Shown here one piece after another: positions 57,728 to 64,000 of a stretch of DNA of 64,000 bases. The stretch is from Misgurnus anguillicaudatus (Eukaryota; Chordata; Actinopteri; Cypriniformes; Cobitidae). Location: positions 81,478 to 145,477 of the forward strand of contig NW_027395284.1 in assembly GCF_027580225.2 (NCBI RefSeq). The letters are read 5' to 3'. Position 1 is the first letter of the stretch, and each line of letters starts with the position of its first letter. Below the pieces are notes generated by a model, which had not been told where the DNA came from, ran no database searches, and saw only the letters and a list, made by a program, of their open reading frames with translations. The position numbers and the translations under genes are program-made.

Positions 57728-57817
57728 ATGAATGCATTCAAACTGTTCAACCGGCAAACTAGCCGCGGTAGACGCGATTTTGACGCCTCAAACGCGGCTG
57801 GTGTAAATACAGCATAA

Positions 57818-58326
57818 GCGATTTTGTCGATGTGTGTCGCTTGTCTCTTTCAAAGAGGTCGTTAGGGGGCATTTGAGTAACATCCACTCCAGTAACTGAC
57901 GTGCGACGGATGACGTGAACTCTACTGCTTCACTCTCATTGGTAGTCGTGACAGAAAGTCACTCATCATTTGCATAAAGTTAAACTTTTCTCAACTTTGT
58001 CACACGACTGGACACGCCCCATCTGGTCACCAATGTTCACTCTTGCTCCTGTTGCTGGAAGTCACCAAGCTTAAATTGAAATCAATGAGATTGCGTTGCT
58101 CTGCTACTGCTAGTCAGTCACTGCTATGTACATGAGGCTTTAGTCATAAGTAGTTTTTACAAACATACCTTACAAAAACATTATTGGTGTGCATCTTGAG
58201 ACAAAACAAATGTAATGATATGTGTTAAGATGCGTCATTGCAAGTGGTTTTTAAATTAAGGCAGCTCAAACGTGCATTTTAGTCTGGGACTAGGATAAGC
58301 TCTGTCCGGGAAACTGCCCCTTAACT
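57818..58326. other. ctnnd2 intron, no exon seen
   Basis: Repeat-like but unassigned sequence; no coding feature. Confidence 0.4.
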
Positions 58327-58330
58327 TTAA

Positions 58331-58744
58331 AGGGGACATATCATGAAAATCTGACTTTTTCCATGTTTAATTGCTATAATTGGGTCTCCAGTGCTTCTAT
58401 CAATCTAGAAAATGTGAAAAAGATCAACCCAGTAACTTAGTTTTGGTAAACCATTCTCTGCAAGCATGTGAAAAATAGCCCATTGAAATTTGGCTCCCGT
58501 TGTGATGTCAGAAGGGGATACTACAACCCCTTAATCTGCATTATCCAACCACGGCACTGCCATTAGTGCAAAGATCAGCTCATTTGCATTTTAAAGGACA
58601 CACCCAAAAGCGGCACAGTTTTGCTCACACCTTCAAAGTGGAAAGTTTAAAATGTTGTAATAAATTATCTATATGGTATTTTGATCTAAAACTTCACATA
58701 TGTCCTCTGGGTACACCAAAGTACATTCTTGTGAAATGTCCCCT
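58331..58744. mobile_element. TTAA-flanked MITE, AGGGGACATATC family
   Basis: Starts AGGGGACATATCATGAAAAT, ends CTTGTGAAATGTCCCCT. TTAA both sides (58327-58330, 58745-58748). 414 bp. Confidence 0.92.
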
Positions 58745-58748
58745 TTAA

Positions 58749-60208
58749 CTATGCTGAATACATACAAGTTATTTATATACTGTATATAGGTCTAATAACC
58801 AAATTGTTAACCCCGAATGAAACTCTTTACCAGATTATAAAGGTAATCAGCAGTGTTATTTGGCATTTTGGAAAAAGGCTTAGGGCCAACCTGACAACAA
58901 ATGAGATTGTATCAACAATTCATAGTTTGTTAAAACGCTATCAGCCCGACGTAGCCTTCAGCAAGACTATCAGTCTACATCAGAGATTAACTTCCCCTCG
59001 AAATTACTGCGAAAAACACTGATTGTCTCTATCCTCACCACAAAACACACTGTCCCTTTAAAAACAGCTTGACTTAAAGTGTCTCGGGTTTCTCAGGAGG
59101 AGGATGTTGTCTGTGCTCCCTGCACTACACAATAATCTATGGCTCCTGTATCAGACAGATCCATCAAGCTGGTCTGGAGAGATAAGAAAATTGGTGCATT
59201 ATTCGAGTCCATAATAGCCTGCTGCACTCATTTTTGTTTTCATTGATCTGAAAAACCCTGTGCAGACACAGAGGATGCAATGCAGCTGTTGTTAGCCTGA
59301 AGCTTAACCATGCTGTGGATCCCCCTGAACGCTGGCATCAAGGTTATCAGACGTGGTGGAAACTACGTCATGAAACCATATAAAGGATGATCAAAAATGT
59401 GCCTGATGATAAGTGATTTAGTCATATGGGTTTTCAATATACGCTGAAAACACTGTCAGTACTCCCACACCTTTTGACTGATACATTTCCATGATTTTTC
59501 TATTTTCTACTGCAATGACCGGATAAGGATTTTTAAAGCTAATTTTATGGAAATTCAAAAAGATGCATAGAAGTTTTAGATCTAAGCATTAAAGCAAGAA
59601 ATCTGTATAAGATTTTAGCAACTCCCATGGTTGTCCTGGAAATCATCATTTTAAAATTCACTGATATTCAGAGTACCAACTATGAGGGGAGGTATGTCCC
59701 CCTATTAAAAGCATGCATGCGTGGTGCTTTGGCATCACTACACTCTCTTTTATGCATCTGAATATGGTTGTGGCCAAAAGTGATGTTCTACTTTGAACAA
59801 TTTACATATTTAACTCTTTATTCAAATGTTTTATTAAAAATGGATTGAAAATTTTGTATGCATGTTGCATCATTGTGTTTAGAGTATAAACTGAAGCTCG
59901 GCTTTGAGAAGAATTTAAAGAGGCTTGGCAAAATAGTACACACAACACATGTGCAAAGTCTATAAAGACATAACCCAGGACAATGAATAGAAAATATTAT
60001 CACAAAAGAGAATCAACAACTGATAATAAAAGATAAAATTGTAGTAAATGTTTTCTTTATTACCTGTGAGCTTTTGTTTATCTTCGCATGTGTTGTCTAT
60101 TCAGATAAAACTTAATAGGCTACTGTGTGGTTTGGCAAATTATTTTGTGTCTAATAAAGTTAAGTGCTTCATTTTGTACTATACACCTCACATTTTGATG
60201 GTTTAATC
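58749..60208. other. ctnnd2 intron, no feature seen
   Basis: Mixed unique sequence. A short block at 59080-59350 is GC-richer. No splice-flanked exon. Confidence 0.5.
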
Positions 60209-60663
60209 CAGTGGCGGCCGATAACTTTTTTTTTTCGAGGGTGCACGATGCGAAGTCCGTCACAACATGTATGTAGCCCATCATGTGTATGGTTTGTCAT
60301 TTCAAAATATGTTTTCGGTGCATTGAGTGAATCACATGTTTTGTCAAAATAAGTGCCTGCTGCAGACGCGTCTAAAGGGTTTATGATAAAAAAGACGATT
60401 GCGTTTGCCAGATACTCGCATAATCTCATGCGTAATCAGAGTTTACTGTTAAGGGAGTGTCTTGGCATGTATTTTGTTAACGTGAGCGTCTCTTTTATCA
60501 TAAATGGTTTTGACGCGTGTGCAGCAGGCACATATTTTGACAAAACACGTGATGCACATGGTTCACATGACGCAACATATTTTGAAAACATGACCAACAC
60601 ACATGACACTTCAAACACATATTTTCAATATGCACCCCTCATGAGAGCAGTCACGAGCCGCCA
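60209..60663. mobile_element. Palindromic element, GTGGCGGC family (copy 2)
   Basis: Left CAGTGGCGGCCGATAAC, right AGCAGTCACGAGCCGCCA. Same internal inverted pair as 20518-20986. Confidence 0.85.
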
Positions 60664-60731
60664 ATGAGTTTAATCTAATCAGAGGAAAATTTTGTGCAAT
60701 TTAACCCCAATCCCCATCATTTCTTATTCTT

Positions 60732-61101
60732 AAGGGGGTCGCACACCGGACACGCAGCTCAGCGCCGCGCCGTTCTAAAAAAATCAAACACATTGTTTTT
60801 TATGAGTATACGCACACCGGCGCCGAAAGGTGGCCCCTATCCGCGGCACCCAGCTTTGACTCAGGAAGTTGCTCAAATCTCTGATCTCCACTCACATAGT
60901 TTAAAATTTAATAACATCATATTTGTCCCAAATCTTTAGCGATTAACATTGGCTACTAACGTACATTTTGAAGTAAACACTATCGGACTAAGCTCGCGCT
61001 ATTTAATGTGCACTTCCAGTGTACGAACCCTCAGAGTTGTCCTAGGCGTGACTCGACGCAGCGCGACGCTGAGCTGCGCGTCCGGTGTGCGACCCCCTTT
61101 A
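60732..61101. mobile_element. MITE with GGGGGTCGCACACCGG ends
   Basis: Left AAGGGGGTCGCACACCGGAC, right GTCCGGTGTGCGACCCCCTT. CpG-rich with inner inverted motifs (CAGCTCAGCGCCGCG against GCGCGACGCTGAGCTG). Related to 31095-31422. Confidence 0.85.
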
Positions 61102-61117
61102 GTCAAGCCAGACATGA

Positions 61118-61762
61118 GCTGTGTCCCAATTCAAGGGCTGCGACCTTATAAGCATGGGACCTTAAAGATGAGCACTCGGTCTTTCAAGGTGGCAGCCTCA
61201 GAAGTTCGCAAAGAGAACTGAAATGAGACGGTCTAACCTTCGGACGACCCATAACTGGCGTCACCTGCTGCGCCTGTCAGCAGGACATAGCGGAAACGTT
61301 TCTGACTTATTAATTTAGAAAAATATTAATTTAGTTTAGAAAATATGACACGTTGATGTAGATTAAACTATTCAACAGTATATTAAATTAAATTAATCAA
61401 CCTTAGAAATATATGCATCATAAAAATAATAATATTAACACAAAACATAACTTTTAATACTAAAACAGTAACAATTTTTTTTGTGATAAATATACACTTT
61501 TATTTAATGAAGGTTTTAATTGTTTATTTTATAATATCCAGTCGCCGTTGCAGGCGCGCAATGAATCTTGGGATATCCTCGGCTGTTAAGGATCCATTCG
61601 TTCTATCCTTAAAATCGCGGAGAAATGAGGACGCATTTTGAGGCTTCATTCTAAGCATCCTTTGAATTGGGACGTCCTTACCAGCCTCAAGTCGCGCTGC
61701 TGTGACGCAATCGGTCTTAAAATACGTCCTTAGAAGGTCGCAGCCTTTGAATTGGGACACAG
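61118..61762. mobile_element. Element with GCTGTGTCCCAATTC ends
   Basis: Left GCTGTGTCCCAATTCAAGGG, right TTTGAATTGGGACACAGC. About 30-bp imperfect inverted ends. An internal ORF on the minus strand (61524-61766) runs out through the terminus and has no family. TSD not clean; a hAT relationship is a guess. Confidence 0.8.
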
Positions 61763-63490
61763 CCACAGTTCTCTCATATTTACTTCATTCAAAGATATTA
61801 TCACATATTAACACATGTACAATTGCTGAAACTAACATTAAATACTGCAACCTCCCCGATGTATAGTTTTCCAAATCAGGGCTTGTTAAAGGGCGATGAT
61901 CTGGACCCCACGACAAGGAAGTTCCTCTCTAGTACAGGCCACCCATGTACATTTCCCTCCAGGCCCTGTGAACTGTAGTTATAGCTCTGCTCCAAATACC
62001 AATGTTTTCCCAGGTTTTAAAAGCCTCTGTGGCAAGGTGCTTACAGTAACGCTCGTCTTTGCCCATGTCTCAGTCAATAGGCTGTAAAGTTTCCTCCTGG
62101 AGAGGTTTATGGGCCCATTTCCCGCCTCCTTCAGATTAGGCCATTTCCAAAGAGAATTATATTACATAAACTGGACAATGGAGGGAAAGCTCATTTAAAG
62201 TGGGTAAATACAGAAAAGCTTCAGCTGGCAGGAGCTGGAAAAACATTTTACATTTATGCATTTGGTAGATGCTTTCATCCAAGCAACTTACAAGCTATAT
62301 CTTTCATCATTACGTCACAGGGAATCGAAACCCGCAACCCAAGTTTAGCTACAGGCTGCGATGTACATGTACTAGAGATACACAGTCCCGTTATGGGAGT
62401 GTTAGACATGTATAAAATATCACCGGGAATACCACCTCCATGTTGGGTACGCTGGGTAGGTCAATGACCTGGGCTTTATCTCCACAGGATGAAATATTTT
62501 ATAGAGCTATTTTTCATGTTCTTTTCGCCAGGCTATACAGAGCAGCATCGCCATACTGCATTGACATAGTGGGCTACAATAAAGAGAAGGACATCGAAAT
62601 AATAGTTAGATGAAATCTATGAATAGTTTCAGCTCTTTCTTTTGAAAGTGCTAATTGGAATCAAAAGGGACTTTGACTTACAGGGATAACATAAAGACAT
62701 CAATCTTATTCTTGCATCTAAGATGTTTAGATCACAGACATGTCGTGAATGACTCACGGATAAGCTTCATTTGAAGATGCTCTTGTATAGCAGCGCAGAA
62801 GTTAATGGGTTCAAACCCACATAGTGATAAAAATGCATACCTTGTAAGGGGCTTTGGATAAAAGAGCGTCTGCAAAGGCATAAATGTAAACAAAAATAGA
62901 CTTTGGGTCAGGGGGTCAATGTTTGTTACCTGTCAGCTAATATGTAAAAGCACATCCACGTTAGACGTTTTCAGAAAGCTCTATCCCGAGTCCCTCTCAG
63001 ATGAATTATTGAAAGCTACTCTTTTCCTACTGTAATTTCAACCAGCTATAGTAAACATACTTTCAATCCATAATTCATGCACTGTTATGTATGGCTGTGA
63101 TATGGACATGTACATTCAGTAGAACTTTATCTGTTTTGGTTATTTTGACATAAAAGCTGGAATCGGATTGCAAAAGCTGCGTTTTTTTCCTATCACTAAC
63201 CTTGACAGAATGAACATACGTCAATAACTTATTTGAGCTCAGATAAAGATCAATTAAATGCAAGGATTAGATGGTTTTCAGTTGTGTAATATATCCTCAA
63301 TATACTGATACAGGTGCTCAAGTCTCTTTTTATATGCACGTCAGTGACAAGAACCAGCCAATCAGCTTCACCATTTATGTATCCACAATTAGGGTTTGAA
63401 ATGAACTTTTTCACTCACTAGCCAATTTGGCTACTAATTTTTTAAGTCACCGGCAATTCAGAACTTCTACTAGCCAAAAAAAGAAAGAAA
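61763..63490. other. ctnnd2 intron with retroposon-tail fragments
   Basis: Mostly unique. Two fragments carry the fish retroposon tail: 62248-62300 (TTACATTTATGCATTTGGTA) and 62850-62892 (TTGGATAAAAGAGCGTCTGC). No exon. Confidence 0.5.
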
Positions 63491-63499
63491 ATAACAAGA

Positions 63500-63866
63500 T
63501 TAACTAAGTTACTGTTTTTTGAAAATATGCTAATTTTCCAGCTCCCCTAGAGTTAAACATTTGATTTTTACTGTTTTGGAATCCATTCAGCCGATCTCCG
63601 GGTCTGGCGGTACCACTTTTAGCATAGCTTAGCATAATCCATTGAATCTGATTAGACCATTAGCATCGCGCTAAAAAATAACCAAAAAGTTCCAATATTT
63701 TTCCTATTTAAAACTTTACCTCGTGTACTAAGACTGACGAAAAATTAAAAGTTAATTAAATTAAAATTTTCTAGGCCTATATGGAACTATACTCTCATTT
63801 TGGCGTAATAATCAAGGACTTTGATGGCTGCAGCAGGCGTAGTGACATTACCAGCCCAGTCTCACG
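63500..63866. mobile_element. Partial copy of the AGGGACAC element
   Basis: Matches the interior of 40246-42721 (CATTCAGCCGATCTCCGGGT, CACTTTTAGCATAGCTTAGC). It lacks the left terminus. It shows the uninterrupted site (CCAGCTCCCCTAGAG) where a hAT sits in the other copy. Confidence 0.8.
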
Positions 63867-63867
63867 A

Positions 63868-64000
63868 AATTTCGTTATATAGTCACGTATTTTTTTGATT
63901 CGTTTTTCGTGCTATTATCACGAAATTTCGTGTTTTTTCGTGATCGTATAACGAATTCCTCTTTTCGTGTGATTATCACGTATTGGTTACTCAACTGTTT
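63868..64000. mobile_element. CACGAAATTTCG-rich element, cut by window end
   Basis: Starts CCAGTCTCACGAAATTTCG and repeats short palindromes such as CACGAAATTTCGTG. Continues past the window. Confidence 0.6.

Larger units (their letters stand above)
56909..57814. mobile_element. Harbinger-type element with MADF remnant
   Basis: Left TGCTGCGTTTACCCCAGGCG, right GCGGCTGGTGTAAATACAGCA. TAA at 56906-56908 and 57815-57817. It encloses a MADF-like ORF start and a 74-bp-arm palindrome. Related to the MITE at 14341-14730. Confidence 0.85.

Noticed and set aside
61524..61766. 80-codon ORF on the minus strand as a transposase remnant
   Set aside because: It reads through the terminal inverted repeat of the element and has no transposase motif.
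63500..64000. Novel system built from CACGAAATTTCG palindromes
   Set aside because: Ends and motifs fit a dispersed fish DNA element cut by the window edge; only about 130 bp is visible.

Overview
The window is intronic and intergenic DNA from a teleost fish. It is most likely a cypriniform, judged from spliced vertebrate exons set in AT-rich DNA packed with MITE families of the zebrafish/carp type. I saw no bacterial, plasmid or phage features. Nearly all open reading frames are chance ORFs in repeats. The supportable coding sequence is five internal or terminal exons on the minus strand, from two genes, plus one transposon-derived MADF fragment.

Left block (about 24.5-46.3 kb): the last three coding exons of a NIMA-related kinase, best matched to nek7 (minus strand: 46246-46340, 32119-32232, 25665-25775). 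Together they encode the last 81 residues, from the activation-segment end (GTPYYMSPE) to the stop codon. A 3' UTR with a candidate poly(A) signal at 24497-24502 follows. The kinase N-lobe, HRD and DLG exons are not visible.

A run of exactly 500 N (47355-47854) follows, which looks like a scaffolding placeholder. Right block (49.7-55.9 kb): two consecutive exons of delta-catenin, ctnnd2 (minus strand: 55723-55916 then 49755-50319), from the Ser/Pro-rich region N-terminal to the armadillo repeats. The armadillo exons, which should follow at lower coordinates, are absent. The 5' part of nek7, which should lie at higher coordinates, is also absent. Two same-strand genes are therefore each cut, on either side of an artificial gap. 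A scaffold misjoin is the simplest explanation, with a real rearrangement or fusion second. The exon phases across the junction are compatible.

Repeats: the rest is a stack of non-autonomous DNA transposons, many nested two to five deep. Three groups can be told apart by target-site duplication: hAT-type with 8-bp TSDs, PIF/Harbinger-type with TAA/TTA, and a large group flanked by TTAA whose ends begin AGG or CTC. Local empty sites confirm the TTAA duplication of one family and the 14-bp duplication of a tRNA-derived SINE. There are also two near-identical 0.7-kb foldback elements 4 kb apart, a local direct duplication (19.8-21.7 kb), a 32-bp minisatellite inside a MITE, and three long microsatellites.

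Unique, GC-richer islands without coding sequence (near 3.8-4.25, 7.4-8.1, 11.3-12.5, 28.2-28.9, 35.5-35.9, 43.5-43.8 and 44.4-44.9 kb) are the best candidates for conserved regulatory elements. I found no convincing new biological system. The nek7/ctnnd2 junction and the repeat nests are what merits checking.
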